A stretch of DNA of 64,000 nt from Oscillatoriales cyanobacterium CG2_30_40_61. GTDB lineage: Bacteria; Cyanobacteriota; Cyanobacteriia; Cyanobacteriales; Microcoleaceae. Below, piece by piece: positions 52,893 through 62,164 of the stretch. Location: the NCBI GenBank assembly GCA_001873365.1, contig MNYZ01000099.1, positions 20,342-84,341 of the forward strand, given 5' to 3'. Position numbers and translations under genes: made by a program. Within the stretch, counting starts at the first letter, position 1. Each line of letters begins with the position of its first letter. Below the pieces are notes generated by a model. It was not told the DNA's origin. It worked only from the letters and a program-made list of their open reading frames with translations, and did no database searches.

Positions 52893-53240
52893 ATGAACAT
52901 GAACGATCGATCTAAGCGCAATTCAGAATTTTTCCAGGAAGAAACGGGAGAACTGGGAAACCTATTGTGGCAATATGTCCAGTCCATGAGTCCTGATACG
53001 GTTTCTCAACTGTCTAAACCCAATTCTGCGGAAGTCTTCCAAGTCATGGAAAGGAATATTTTAGGATTATTAGGCAATTTACCTTCAGAACATTTTGGGA
53101 TTACAGTAACCACCAGTCGCGAACATTTGGGACGACTCCTAGCGTCGGCAATGATTAGTGGCTATTTTCTTCGCAATGCTGAACAAAGAATGGCATTTGA
53201 AAAATCGCTCGCCATGACTGAAAAATCCCCTGAAGAATAG
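52893..53240 (+). CDS. DUF760 domain protein
   Basis: A 115-residue soluble helical protein conserved in cyanobacteria and chloroplasts. Family signatures are NLLWQYVQSMSPDTVSQLSK, MERNILGLLGNLPSEHFGIT and LGRLLASAMISGYFLRNAEQR. The start ATG at 52893 has another ATG two codons on. The function is unknown; plant members influence histone deacetylase or chloroplast development. The mutT-like gene follows after 46 bp on the same strand. Confidence 0.85.
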   Translation: MNMNDRSKRNSEFFQEETGELGNLLWQYVQSMSPDTVSQLSKPNSAEVFQVMERNILGLLGNLPSEHFGITVTTSREHLGRLLASAMISGYFLRNAEQRMAFEKSLAMTEKSPEE

Positions 53241-53286
53241 TGATTAACCTTGATGTTTGAACCTTAATCTTCAATCCCAAATTCCT

Positions 53287-53700
53287 ATGCGTGAAATCTC
53301 CTCTCCCTTACCCCATAAAATTATTGGTGTTGGTGTGATTTGGAATCAACAAAAACAAATTTTAATTGATAAACGACGGGCTGAGGGTTTCTTAGGAGGA
53401 CTGTGGGAATTTCCCGGAGGAAAATTAGAACCGGGGGAAACCCTAGAAGATTGTATTAAACGAGAAATTCAAGAAGAATTAGCAATTGAAATAGAAGTTA
53501 AAGAGCATTTAATCACAATTGAACACACTTATACTAATTTTAAAGTTACATTAAATGTTTATCAATGTGATTATATTAGCGGGGAACCTCAACCCTTAGA
53601 ATCCGATGAAATTCGCTGGGTAACATTAGATGAAATTGATAAATTCACTTTTCCTAAAGCCAATAAAAAAATTATTGCAGCTTTGAAAAATAATTTCTAA
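53287..53700 (+). CDS. mutT: Nudix hydrolase, MutT type (8-oxo-dGTP diphosphatase)
   Basis: The ATG at 53287 gives 137 residues; a TTG at 53257 would add ten. The Nudix box G-x5-E-x7-R-E-x-x-E-E is complete in GGKLEPGETLEDCIKREIQE then ELAI. RRAEGFLGGLWEFPGGK and the C-terminal IRWVTLDEIDKFTFPKANKK are MutT-like. It should hydrolyse 8-oxo-dGTP and keep oxidised nucleotides out of DNA. In some bacteria similar sequences are the C-terminal domain of MutY, but this is a stand-alone gene. Confidence 0.88.
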   Translation: MREISSPLPHKIIGVGVIWNQQKQILIDKRRAEGFLGGLWEFPGGKLEPGETLEDCIKREIQEELAIEIEVKEHLITIEHTYTNFKVTLNVYQCDYISGEPQPLESDEIRWVTLDEIDKFTFPKANKKIIAALKNNF

Positions 53701-53752
53701 ATGCTCAATATCTACTCTCTTTCTTAGTGTCTTAGTGTCTTTGTGGTTCCGA

Positions 53753-54982
53753 TTAATTATATACAACAGGTAAGGTAAAGTGAAAACAACTGCCTCGGGT
53801 GGAACTAGAATCGACCCAGATATTTCCGTAGTGAGCAACAATAATTTTTTTACACAGTGATAAACCAATTCCATAACCATCTTGATCTTCATCCCGGGCT
53901 AAACGAAAACCTTCTTGAAAAATGCGATCGCGATTTTCTTGGGGGATTCCTGGCCCACTATCGGCAATACTCACCTGCACTTTTTGACTGGTGCGGTGTA
54001 ACACACTCACTTCCAAGGTACCGCCCCGGGGAGTATATTTAATTGCATTATCCAATAAATTAACAATCACTTGTCGAATCCGTTCTGAATCAGCATAAAC
54101 CCTAGGGGTATCATGGGGAATATCGGTTTTTAGATTCAACGATTTAGACTGAAACTGCGAATCTAACTCCGCTAAAATTTGGTTTAGAAAAGTGGTTAAT
54201 TCTAACTGATTCGGTTGAATTTGTAAGCGAATATTAGGACTATTGGAGGTTTGTAAAATATCCGTAATCATCCGATCAATAATCTGAATTTGAGCGCGAG
54301 CCTGTTGAATCAAACGCACCTTCAAAGCTGGAGTAACTTGCTCAGAAGATAAAGTTTCTATGGCTAAGGAAGTCGCGGTTAGAGGACTCCGCAAATCATG
54401 GGCTAGAATTTCTATAATTCGATCTTTAAACTGTAATTGTTGTTGTAAAAGTTCCTTTTCTTGTTGTAGGTGAAATATCTGATCACTGAGTTTAATTAAT
54501 TCAGTAACATGGGCCACCGCATTAACCGAATTAGTCCCCGGATAGGCGGAATTCAAAGTAGAAGGCTGTTGCTCATCTAACTCCAATAACTCCGTCGTTT
54601 GTTTCCAACGGAGCCACCAGTGTTCCAGTTGAGCCACTAAATCACTTCCCGCCAGCACCTGTCGAGGCTCGGGATGGACTTTGATTAGGGTGGGTGTGGC
54701 TATCAGTTTAAAATGTTCAGCCAAATAGGGCTGTTCACCGACATCAATAATCTGAAGTTCAAATTCATCTTGAGTCTTTAACTCCTCTAGGAAATCCCGA
54801 ATTCGCCGAATTCGCTCTTGGGAGCTAGGACGCTGATCTACAAATAAAAGAAGTTGCAACCGGACGAATGGAGACGGGGACTGTTTTTCGGGAAAGACCT
54901 GCATTTCATGGGTTTTGAGCAGGTGCGGTAAACTATTTTCACCGTCTCTGAAGGAAGAAGGATAGTACATGGGCAACTGCAT
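53753..54982 (-). CDS. sasA: Circadian clock histidine kinase SasA
   Basis: A 409-residue kinase of the Kai clock output. The N-terminal KaiB-like thioredoxin-fold domain (about 40-130) reads LQLLLFVDQRPSSQERIRRI and ATPTLIKVHPEPRQVLAG, which docks on KaiC. The dimerisation domain has the phosphoacceptor H195 in EILAHDLRSPLTATSLA. The ATPase domain has the N box VNLLDNAIKYTPRGG, then ADSGPGIPQENRDRIF and DGYGIGLSLCKKI (G boxes). SasA phosphorylates RpaA to drive rhythmic transcription. The length is slightly longer than in Synechococcus (387). The start may be the ATG at residue 27. kaiABC is not in the window. Confidence 0.93.
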   Translation of the reverse strand: MQLPMYYPSSFRDGENSLPHLLKTHEMQVFPEKQSPSPFVRLQLLLFVDQRPSSQERIRRIRDFLEELKTQDEFELQIIDVGEQPYLAEHFKLIATPTLIKVHPEPRQVLAGSDLVAQLEHWWLRWKQTTELLELDEQQPSTLNSAYPGTNSVNAVAHVTELIKLSDQIFHLQQEKELLQQQLQFKDRIIEILAHDLRSPLTATSLAIETLSSEQVTPALKVRLIQQARAQIQIIDRMITDILQTSNSPNIRLQIQPNQLELTTFLNQILAELDSQFQSKSLNLKTDIPHDTPRVYADSERIRQVIVNLLDNAIKYTPRGGTLEVSVLHRTSQKVQVSIADSGPGIPQENRDRIFQEGFRLARDEDQDGYGIGLSLCKKIIVAHYGNIWVDSSSTRGSCFHFTLPVVYN

Positions 54983-55159
54983 TTATTTATAGTGTAATTT
55001 AACATCTTCTTTAGATTTGATTTTTGTTGGGGGATCGCGCCAACTCCGAAAGCCGAAAGAGAATGGTAGACTATTCCGTGATTGTGATTTGATGTCCCTC
55101 ACCCGTCTTGAGTGTCTGGGGGTATTGATAACCGTCGAAAAAATTTAGGTAGATCCAAA

Positions 55160-56842
55160 ATGTTCCTAAGCTGGCAAAACTGGCAGAAAAATTCGTCATT
55201 GAAATTGGTCGTAGGAGTGGCGATCGCATTTTTTATCATTTGTTTAAGCCTAACTCTACACCGTTACTTTAGTTTTTATGCCTCCTATGACCAGGGCATT
55301 TTTAATCAAGTGTTTTGGAATGGTGCTCAGGGACGTTTTTTTCAAAGTTCCCTATCTTCTGCTTTATCCACCAATGTTGTCCACCAGGGGGAATTTCCCA
55401 GTGTTAGTTACCATCGTTTAGGACAGCATTTCACCCCAGCTTTATTACTTTGGTTACCCCTTTACGCGCTATTTCCTTCCCCGGTTACCCTCTCGGTATT
55501 ACAGGTAACATTAATTACCGTCGCGGGACTGGTGCTTTATCTCCTAGCTCGTCAGCATTTAGAACCCCCCTTAGCCGCTTTAATCAGTGTCAGCTTTTAT
55601 GGGGCTAATGCGGTGATCGGCCCCACCCTAAGCAATTTCCATGATATCTGTCAAATTCCATTATTTATGTTCACTGCGCTACTAGCGATGGAAAAACGCT
55701 GGTGGTGGCTATTTTGGATCTGTGCGGTTTTAATTTTAATGGTGCGGGAGGATTCAGGAATTATTTTATTTGGGGTTGGGGTTTACCTAATTTTGAGTAA
55801 ACGTCATCCCCTTCAGGGCGCGATCGTTTGTCTACTGAGTTTTGGTTATATTTTAGCCCTAACTAATTTAATTATGCCCTTATTTTCGGCTGATATTTCC
55901 GAACGGTTTATGATAGAAAGGTTTGGTCAATATGCCGACGGAGATAAGGCTTCAACCTTAGAAATTCTTTGGGGAATTATTAGTAATCCCGGCAGATTAA
56001 TTACAGAAATTTTTACACCTTTTGGCGGAACATTAAAATATTTATTAGGTCAATGGTTGCCATTAGCTTTTATTCCCGCTATTGCCCCCGCTTCTTGGAT
56101 GATCGCGGGTTTTCCCTTATTAAAGCTATTTATGGCCAAGGGAGAATCGGTATTATCAATTACGATTCGTTATGCCTTAACGGTGGTTCCAGGGTTGTTT
56201 TATGGGACAATTTTATGGTGGGGAAATCGTCAAAAACAGTTACAAGAACAGTCTGACCGACAATTAAACCACGAATCAGGAGAAATTTCGGGAGCAAAGG
56301 TAGCTTTACCCTCGGTCAAATTTCGTCGATTTTGGTTATTTTGTATGGGGTTATCGTTATTCTTTAGTTTCACATCAAATCCCCATCGTAGCCTCTATTT
56401 TATTATTCCTGATTCGGTTGATCCTTGGGTTTATATTCCGGTGACAACTCAGTGGTCGCACGTTGCTCAATTTAGACCATTAATAGATGCCATTCCTGCT
56501 GATGCCAGTGTCGCCACCACGACTTATATTGTACCGCATTTATCGGGTCGTCGAGAAATATTAAGATTTCCGTTATATCAGTTAAGAAATGATGCGGGCG
56601 AGGTGATTTCTGTTGACTATATTTTAGCGGATTTATGGCAATTAAAAAAATATGGTATGGCATTTTCAGGCGATCGCGATGCCCTCAAAGAAATTAATCA
56701 ACGGATTGAACAATTAACCGCTAATCAAGAATACGGGATTATTGATTTTAGAGATGGGGTAATTTTAATGAGAAAAGCTGTTCCCTCTGAGCCCCTAGCC
56801 CGGAAAAACTATCAATCTTTTTTAGCTGCTCAACTGACATAA
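55160..56842 (+). CDS. DUF2079 polytopic membrane protein
   Basis: The ATG at 55160 gives 560 residues; a GTG at 55112 would add 16. About ten hydrophobic helices lie at intervals from residue 17 to about 430. Family landmarks are FYASYDQGIFNQVFWNGAQG near residue 40, YHRLGQHFTPALLL with a conserved histidine pair, and NFHDICQIPLFMF near 165. The acidic residue in YDQGIFNQ and the loop histidines resemble GT-C glycosyltransferases that use lipid-linked sugars; the family has no proven reaction. It may take part in surface glycan or protein glycosylation. Confidence 0.85.
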   Translation: MFLSWQNWQKNSSLKLVVGVAIAFFIICLSLTLHRYFSFYASYDQGIFNQVFWNGAQGRFFQSSLSSALSTNVVHQGEFPSVSYHRLGQHFTPALLLWLPLYALFPSPVTLSVLQVTLITVAGLVLYLLARQHLEPPLAALISVSFYGANAVIGPTLSNFHDICQIPLFMFTALLAMEKRWWWLFWICAVLILMVREDSGIILFGVGVYLILSKRHPLQGAIVCLLSFGYILALTNLIMPLFSADISERFMIERFGQYADGDKASTLEILWGIISNPGRLITEIFTPFGGTLKYLLGQWLPLAFIPAIAPASWMIAGFPLLKLFMAKGESVLSITIRYALTVVPGLFYGTILWWGNRQKQLQEQSDRQLNHESGEISGAKVALPSVKFRRFWLFCMGLSLFFSFTSNPHRSLYFIIPDSVDPWVYIPVTTQWSHVAQFRPLIDAIPADASVATTTYIVPHLSGRREILRFPLYQLRNDAGEVISVDYILADLWQLKKYGMAFSGDRDALKEINQRIEQLTANQEYGIIDFRDGVILMRKAVPSEPLARKNYQSFLAAQLT

Positions 56843-56929
56843 ATCAGATATAATTAGCCAAATACAAACAGATGCTGGCAAGACAGGTTATAATAATCAC
56901 AAAGGTTCCAGGGTAAAAGTTAAAAAAGG

Positions 56930-58255
56930 ATGAGAATGATCGGAAAAACTGATTTAAAATTGGAAGCGTTTCTACAGCAGGAAGCCAAACAACGGAAAAT
57001 TTCCCGATCAGAATGGGAAGTCATGGCTTTGATCACCCAAGGTTATGATATTCCAGAGATCGCTGAACACATTAAAATTCAGGCTTCAGCAGTACGCCAG
57101 CGCCTGAGCCAAGTCTATGATAAGTTTGAAATCGCAGGAAGAGGCCCGGTGAAAATGGCGAAACTGCAAAAATTCCTGATGTCTCGTTACCAGGAATATC
57201 AGACTGTTTTACCTGAGACAACCGATCCCAATTGCTTTAAGAATGACTGGGGTGAAGCCCCTAAACTCTCTGGGTTTCATGGACGCCAACAACAACTAAC
57301 TTTGCTAAAAAACCAGATATTACAACAACAATGTAGACTTTTAGCCATACAAGGTATGGGTGGGATCGGTAAAACTAGGTTAATAGTTAAACTCGGTCAA
57401 ATTCTGCAAAATCAGTCTTATTGTTTATTTTGGCGATCGCTCAAAAACACACCTTCCCTATCCGATCTGCTAACAAAACTGCTAGAATTTCTGAACAATG
57501 AAATTGATATTCCTGAGTCCATTGAAGGCAAAATATCCCTAGTTATAGAACAGCTTAACTCCTCTCCCTGTCTGATTATTCTCGATGATGCTGAACACAT
57601 TTTGCAAAGTGGCAGTTCAGGAAAATATATTCCTGGATATGACGACTACGGACTATTTTTTGAATTAGTGGGAGAAAGTAAACATCAAAGTTGTTTAGTA
57701 GTTATTAGCCAGGAAAAAATCAGAGGAATTAGTTTATCTGCCCAATTATCCTCTCAAGTTCATCAGTTTTTTCTCGAAGGTCTAAATGCTGAAGAAGTAG
57801 GGAAACTTTTACAAGAACAAGGTTTAAAAGGAAGCGCGACCCATTGGCAAGAAATGGTTCATGATTATGGTGGAAATCCCTTGGCTTTAAAGTTATTATC
57901 TCTGATGATTATTGATCTTTTTCAGGGAGAAATTGGGAATTTTTTAAAACACCGCACTATTGTGATTAAAGAAGGATTTAGAGAAATTTTAGACAATCAA
58001 TTTTATCGCCTTTCCGATACCCAAAAACAGATTTTATTTTGTTTAGCTGAAGCAGGTAAACCCTTATCCCTGAAAGATTTACAAGAAAAATCAGATGATT
58101 TTTTGAGTTTATCTAAAATCTTGGAACCCTTGGAATCTTTATTAGGGCGATCGCTAGTTGAAAAAATCCAACATCAACCGGGTAACGAAGTCCTATTTGG
58201 CTTACAACCCCTAATTCAAAAGTATATCAAACAACATCAATTATCTCCTTTATAA
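56930..58255 (+). CDS. STAND (NB-ARC) ATPase with N-terminal LuxR-like helix-turn-helix
   Basis: A 441-residue protein; a second ATG two codons on is better spaced from AAAAAAGG and may be the true start. Residues 15-75 form a LuxR/GerE-like helix-turn-helix (ISRSEWEVMALITQGYDIPE then IAEHIKIQASAVRQRLSQVY). The NB-ARC/AP-ATPase region has Walker A AIQGMGGIGKTRLIVKLG near 142, Walker B PCLIILDDAEHIL near 220 and the GNPLALKLLSLMI motif near 320. No C-terminal repeat sensor follows, so it is a short member. Such proteins are signal-dependent switches. It lies 15 bp upstream of a Ser/Thr kinase gene and is likely co-transcribed. Confidence 0.83.
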   Translation: MRMIGKTDLKLEAFLQQEAKQRKISRSEWEVMALITQGYDIPEIAEHIKIQASAVRQRLSQVYDKFEIAGRGPVKMAKLQKFLMSRYQEYQTVLPETTDPNCFKNDWGEAPKLSGFHGRQQQLTLLKNQILQQQCRLLAIQGMGGIGKTRLIVKLGQILQNQSYCLFWRSLKNTPSLSDLLTKLLEFLNNEIDIPESIEGKISLVIEQLNSSPCLIILDDAEHILQSGSSGKYIPGYDDYGLFFELVGESKHQSCLVVISQEKIRGISLSAQLSSQVHQFFLEGLNAEEVGKLLQEQGLKGSATHWQEMVHDYGGNPLALKLLSLMIIDLFQGEIGNFLKHRTIVIKEGFREILDNQFYRLSDTQKQILFCLAEAGKPLSLKDLQEKSDDFLSLSKILEPLESLLGRSLVEKIQHQPGNEVLFGLQPLIQKYIKQHQLSPL

Positions 58256-58270
58256 ATATCAAATAAATGT

Positions 58271-59983
58271 GTGAACTACTGTATTAACCCCGAATGTAAA
58301 TCCCGTGAAAACCCCAAGTCCTTGCAGTTTTGTCAATCCTGCGAAACTCCTCTATTATTGCAAGGACGTTATCGCCTGCTTAAACCTTTACGAACCCTTG
58401 ATCCTCGCTATTCAACGGATATCTTTGAAATAGATGATCAGGGAAATTCAAAAGTTATGAAAGTCTTAAAATATGATGATCCTGAACTTGTAGATCTATT
58501 TTTTCGAGAAGCATCGATTTTAAGAGAATTGGATCATCCCGGTATTCCTAAAGTTGAGAGGGGCGGATTTTTTAAGATCAAACCTACGGGAAGTTCTCGT
58601 CGGATTTACTGTTTGGTCATGGAAAAAATAGCAGGGGAAAATTTAGAAACTTGGTTAATTAACCATGCTCCCATTTCAGAAAATTTAGCTTTAAAGTGGT
58701 TAAGACAAATCTGTGAAATTTTAGATATTTTACACAAAAAAAGATTTTTTCATCGAGATATTAAACCTGCCAATATTATTTGTAAACCCGATCATAGTTT
58801 AGCATTAATTGACTTTGGAACTGTTAGGGAAATGACAGTGACCCATTTAGCAAAAATTAATTTAAGCAATGTTACCACCGTTATTTCCGGGGGTTATTCT
58901 CCCCCAGAACAGATGAATGGACAGGCGGTGCTGCAATCAGATTTTTTTGCTTTGGGGCGTACATTTGTGCATTTACTAACAGGAATATCTCCCCTAGAAC
59001 TTCCCAAAGACTTAAAAACGGGTCAACTTATTTGGCGAAATCAAGCACCTAAAATCTCTAATGCTTTTGCTGATTATATTGATTGGTTAATGGAACCAGA
59101 ATCCTATAATAGACCCCATAATGCTAGGGAAATTTTAAAATATTTAACCCCCTATAATTTACGCCGTAAGCAAATTGAACGTTTCACCGATCAAGTGATT
59201 CAGTCTGAGCAATTTAAAGTTTTCTTTGCCGTTTCGATAACTTTAAGCATAACCGGAAGTATCATCTTTCATTTATCCAAACCCCATATTGCTAATTATT
59301 ATTATCAGAAAAGCCTAGAATTTCTTGAAAAAGGAGACTCCACCCAAGCTAAATTTTATCTTGAGAAAGCCTTGATTTTTAATAAAAATGCTGCTAGAAT
59401 ATATAATAATCTGGGATTAATTTGTAACAAAGATAACGATTTTGAATGCGCTCAAAAAAATTATCAAAAAGCAATAAAAATCGATCCCCTAAATTATGTT
59501 GCTCATTATAATTTAGGGGGACTCTATGATGATATAGGAAATTTTCAACAGGCAGAAATTCAATATAAGTTAGCAATGCAGTCGGATCAACCCGTTGGGG
59601 TTTATGCTCGGAGTGATTTAGCTCGGTTACAAATTTTAAAAGGTGATCCAGCAACAGGAATTGAATTAAGTTTGCAGGGTTTAAAGAAAACAGATAAAAC
59701 CAATGTTAAAGCTGCTTTACACAAAAACTTAGGCTGGGCTTATTGGATGGAAACTGAATATGATCGGGCTGAATTTAATCTACGAAAAGCGATTAAACTC
59801 GATGAAAAACGCCGGGATAGCCATTGTTTATTAGCTCAGGTGTTAGAAGCTAAAAATCAGAAAACTGAATCTTTACAGGAATGGCAGGCTTGTTTAAAAG
59901 CTGACTCTGGGAATAAAATAGAGGTTAAGATTTGGCAAACGATCGCCATCCAACGTTTAAGGGAGGCTAGAGAAATTCCATGA
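58271..59983 (+). CDS. Serine/threonine protein kinase with zinc ribbon, membrane helix and TPR repeats
   Basis: A GTG start gives 570 residues. Residues 4-24 hold a four-cysteine zinc ribbon (C4, C9, C21, C24). The kinase domain (about 33-295) has the probable ATP-lysine K64 in VMKVLK, catalytic loop HRDIKPANI at 161 and DFG at 181, so it looks active. The glycine-rich loop is weak. A membrane helix lies at about 316-336. The C-terminal part has about six TPR units, including AARIYNNLGLICNKDNDFEC, LNYVAHYNLGGLYDDIGNFQ and NLGWAYWMETEYDRAEFNLR. TPR repeats would face the periplasm and may sense a ligand. The 3' end overlaps the next start by 4 nt (ATGA). Confidence 0.9.
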   Translation: MNYCINPECKSRENPKSLQFCQSCETPLLLQGRYRLLKPLRTLDPRYSTDIFEIDDQGNSKVMKVLKYDDPELVDLFFREASILRELDHPGIPKVERGGFFKIKPTGSSRRIYCLVMEKIAGENLETWLINHAPISENLALKWLRQICEILDILHKKRFFHRDIKPANIICKPDHSLALIDFGTVREMTVTHLAKINLSNVTTVISGGYSPPEQMNGQAVLQSDFFALGRTFVHLLTGISPLELPKDLKTGQLIWRNQAPKISNAFADYIDWLMEPESYNRPHNAREILKYLTPYNLRRKQIERFTDQVIQSEQFKVFFAVSITLSITGSIIFHLSKPHIANYYYQKSLEFLEKGDSTQAKFYLEKALIFNKNAARIYNNLGLICNKDNDFECAQKNYQKAIKIDPLNYVAHYNLGGLYDDIGNFQQAEIQYKLAMQSDQPVGVYARSDLARLQILKGDPATGIELSLQGLKKTDKTNVKAALHKNLGWAYWMETEYDRAEFNLRKAIKLDEKRRDSHCLLAQVLEAKNQKTESLQEWQACLKADSGNKIEVKIWQTIAIQRLREAREIP

Positions 59984-60319
59984 AACTCAAAATTGCATTA
60001 ACTTTTTTTAGTTTAATTTTCATTTGTTAGTCCTAAAAATTATTCTACTTTAGAAAGTGACAGACCTGAATTTTCTTGGTATGCAGTTGAAAGCGCAACA
60101 AATTATATTGTTCGTCTGGTTTATAGTGGAAGTTCAGACGGGATAGGAGAGAGAACAATACCAGCAAAAACAGTTACACCGGATGCAAAAGGAGTGATTA
60201 CAATTGATTATCCATTTAATCCATCTTTACAGCCTGGAAAAGACTATAAACTAACAATTGAAACCGATATTTCTAACTCTAAAGTCGGGTTAAGTGTTTT
60301 TAAAGTTAGATCCCTCTAA
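59980..60319 (+). pseudogene. Frameshifted small exported protein
   Basis: The ATG at 59980 overlaps the kinase stop (ATGA). It reads MKLKIALTFFSLIFIC and stops at 60028. The +1 frame from 60026 continues without a stop for 97 codons: VSPKNYSTLESDRPEFSWYA, VESATNYIVRLVYSG and so on, ending at 60317-60319. Removing one T from the TTTT at 60017-60020 joins them as a signal peptide plus mature domain. The FSW-x-AVE-x-ATNY pattern resembles a small beta-sandwich domain common in cyanobacterial surface proteins. The last residues VRSL come from a dispersed repeat, so the 3' end is also altered. It could be a pseudogene, a sequencing error or programmed frameshifting. Confidence 0.65.
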
Positions 60320-60387
60320 ATCCCCCTTTCCAATGGAGACTTTAAATCCGGTTCCCCCCTTGGAAAGGGGGGTTAGGGGGGATCTAG
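60308..60387. repeat. Inverted C/G-run repeat after the exported-protein remnant
   Basis: AGATCCCTCTAAATCCCCCT and TTAGGGGGGATCT face each other across TTTCCAATGGAGACTTT and CCTTGGAAAGGGGGG. It belongs to the family at 26240, 30333 and 61741-61963. Its left arm supplies the stop codon of the remnant reading frame. Confidence 0.7.
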
Positions 60388-60408
60388 GACTCAATAAAAG
60401 TCAAGAGA

Positions 60409-61657
60409 TTATTGAGAATTGCTATATTTCAGGACAAAAAGGAACAGGAATACAGGATCAACAATTGGAATCTTAATCTCAACTGTACCGTTAAATTCTG
60501 TCCCTAAATCACTGGTTGCTGTAATATCGCTGGTTCTCGGATTTTGTTGTTCTCGATAACCTGTTGCAAAGATTCCTTGAGCATTAATCACAACTCGTCC
60601 GCCATTTCCCCTGACTGCATTAGCTGTAATATCACTATTTTCTAAAGTCGTTATTTTTTCCGTATTGATAACAATATTACCGCCACGAGCAGAACCCTGA
60701 GCATTGGTTGTAATGTTGCTGTTATTTCGCAAGCGGATATCTTCAGTTTGAATACCGATGTTACCAAAATCACCAGTATTGGTTTCAGCCGTCAATTGAC
60801 TATTATCTAATCTAATAGTTGGAGCCAAAATATTAATGTCAGATTTCCAGCCGTTACAGCAATATCACCCCCCATTTCACCCCGAACATTAACTTCTGTG
60901 CCATTGGTCAACAGTATATTAGCTCTGCTCACTCCACTGGGAAAACTCAAATGTCCCTCTGGACTCAATCCTACAACTCCTGATTCTGCCAAACCCTCTA
61001 ATTCAATTCGACCACCGGGAGCCAGTAAAAAGGCATTATCTAATTTGAGTGAGCGGCTAGACTTAAAACCTTTCCTGTCCCGACTCGTAGCCCTCCCAGA
61101 CCATCCTCTGTTGATACTTGAGAAGATTGCACAACGATGCTGGCTGGATTTGACCCATATTGCAACCCAATCGGAACATTGATAGTCAGCAGGGGTGGAG
61201 CTTGGGGATTAGTGGCACTGAATTCGCTACCATCATTGAATAAAAGACTTTCAGCCGTGCTACCCAAAAACGAGCCCCCAATATCAAGGCGAGCATTGGG
61301 GCCAAAAACAATCCCGTTCGGGTTAATTAAAAATAAGTTAGCGATGCCATTGGCTCGAATCAGTCCATCCAGGTTAGAAACCCTTCCACCCGTGACACGA
61401 GTAATAATATTGACGATTTCCGTGGAATTATTGAAAAATGCTTCCGTACCCGTAGGTAAGGAAAACTCACGGAAACTATGAAACAGATTTGTTCCCCCAG
61501 GTGTTCCCCCGTCGATTTGAAAACGGTTTTGTTGCTGAGTGACCGTAGAATTTATCGGTAAGGTCGCATCAGGGATGATTTGAGCTTGAGCGGAGATAGA
61601 GGCACTGGTTAGGGTGAAGGTAATAATCAGACCTAATCGCCATTTAGAGGATTTCAT
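60409..61657 (-). pseudogene. Decayed two-partner-secretion exoprotein (haemagglutination-activity domain)
   Basis: Three frames together look like one gene. 61657-61040 encodes a signal peptide ([19 protein letters not shown]) and the filamentous-haemagglutinin N-terminal domain with [37 protein letters not shown] and a truncated end LSLAAHSN. 60992-60807 continues with GLSPEGHLSFPSGVS and GGDIAVTAGN. 60828-60409 has the repeat pattern of the beta-helix, TNAQGSARGGNIVI and GTEFNGTVEI. Two frameshifts (near 61043 and 60838) and loss of the downstream part make it non-functional as it stands. TpsA proteins are secreted through TpsB porins and act as adhesins or toxins; no TpsB gene is visible here. 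Confidence 0.75.
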
Positions 61658-62164
61658 GGGCTAAAAAGAGGCACTCTGGTTGAAATTCTCTTTTTAGTAT
61701 ATCGGGAAAGGTTGTCAGATTTAGAAGCGATCGCACTTTCTTAAAGCCCCCCTTCTCAAGGGGGGTTGGGGGGATCGGAACCTAGATTATTCAAAGAAGA
61801 TCCCCCCTAGCCCCCCTTGGGAAGGGGGGGACAAAAAGAAGATCCCCCCTAGCCCCCCTTGGGAAGGGGGGGGACAAAAAGAAGATCCCCCCTAGCCCCC
61901 CTTGGGAAGGGGGGGACAAAAAGAAGATCCCCCCTGGCCCCCCTTGGGAAGGGGGGGACAAGATGTTAGAGGCTCCCTTGATGGACTCCCGCAGAAAGAT
62001 AAGTATAATTTATGCAAGTGAAAGACTTGACAAAATCAATATTACTGATTTAGATTATAAGATAGTTTAAATCTGGCTTTAGTTTTCACTCAAATGCCTT
62101 CAAATAAGGTTTTTGGGGAATAATTCGTTGGTTTTTTACTTGCTCTGATCTTTCAGGTGTATCT
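61658..62164. other. 507-bp gap with tandem C/G-run repeats
   Basis: The first part holds a GCGATCGC site near 61728 and then repeats (listed separately). The rest, 61965-62164, is AT-rich and should hold the promoter and leader of the DUF4114 gene. No gene is visible. The start codon at 62165 has no strong ribosome-binding sequence nearby except TCAGGTG. Confidence 0.5.
61741..61963. repeat. Tandem array of 42-43-bp units (GAAGATCCCCCCTAGCCCCC)
   Basis: Four head-to-tail units start at 61796, 61838, 61881 and 61923. Each is a palindrome-like pair of AGATCCCCCCTAGCCCCCC and TTGGGAAGGGGGG with a short spacer ACAAAAA. A fifth, inverted and diverged copy precedes them at about 61745-61775. Units differ by one G and one base (CTAG/CTGG). 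Confidence 0.9.

Noticed and set aside
60294..60476. A 60-codon frame across the inverted repeat after the exported-protein remnant
   Set aside because: It is mostly translated repeat sequence, found in the same form in other gaps.
61796..61963. The tandem 42-bp array as a possible CRISPR
   Set aside because: The units are contiguous and the only varied parts are single bases; there are no unique spacers and no cas genes in the window.
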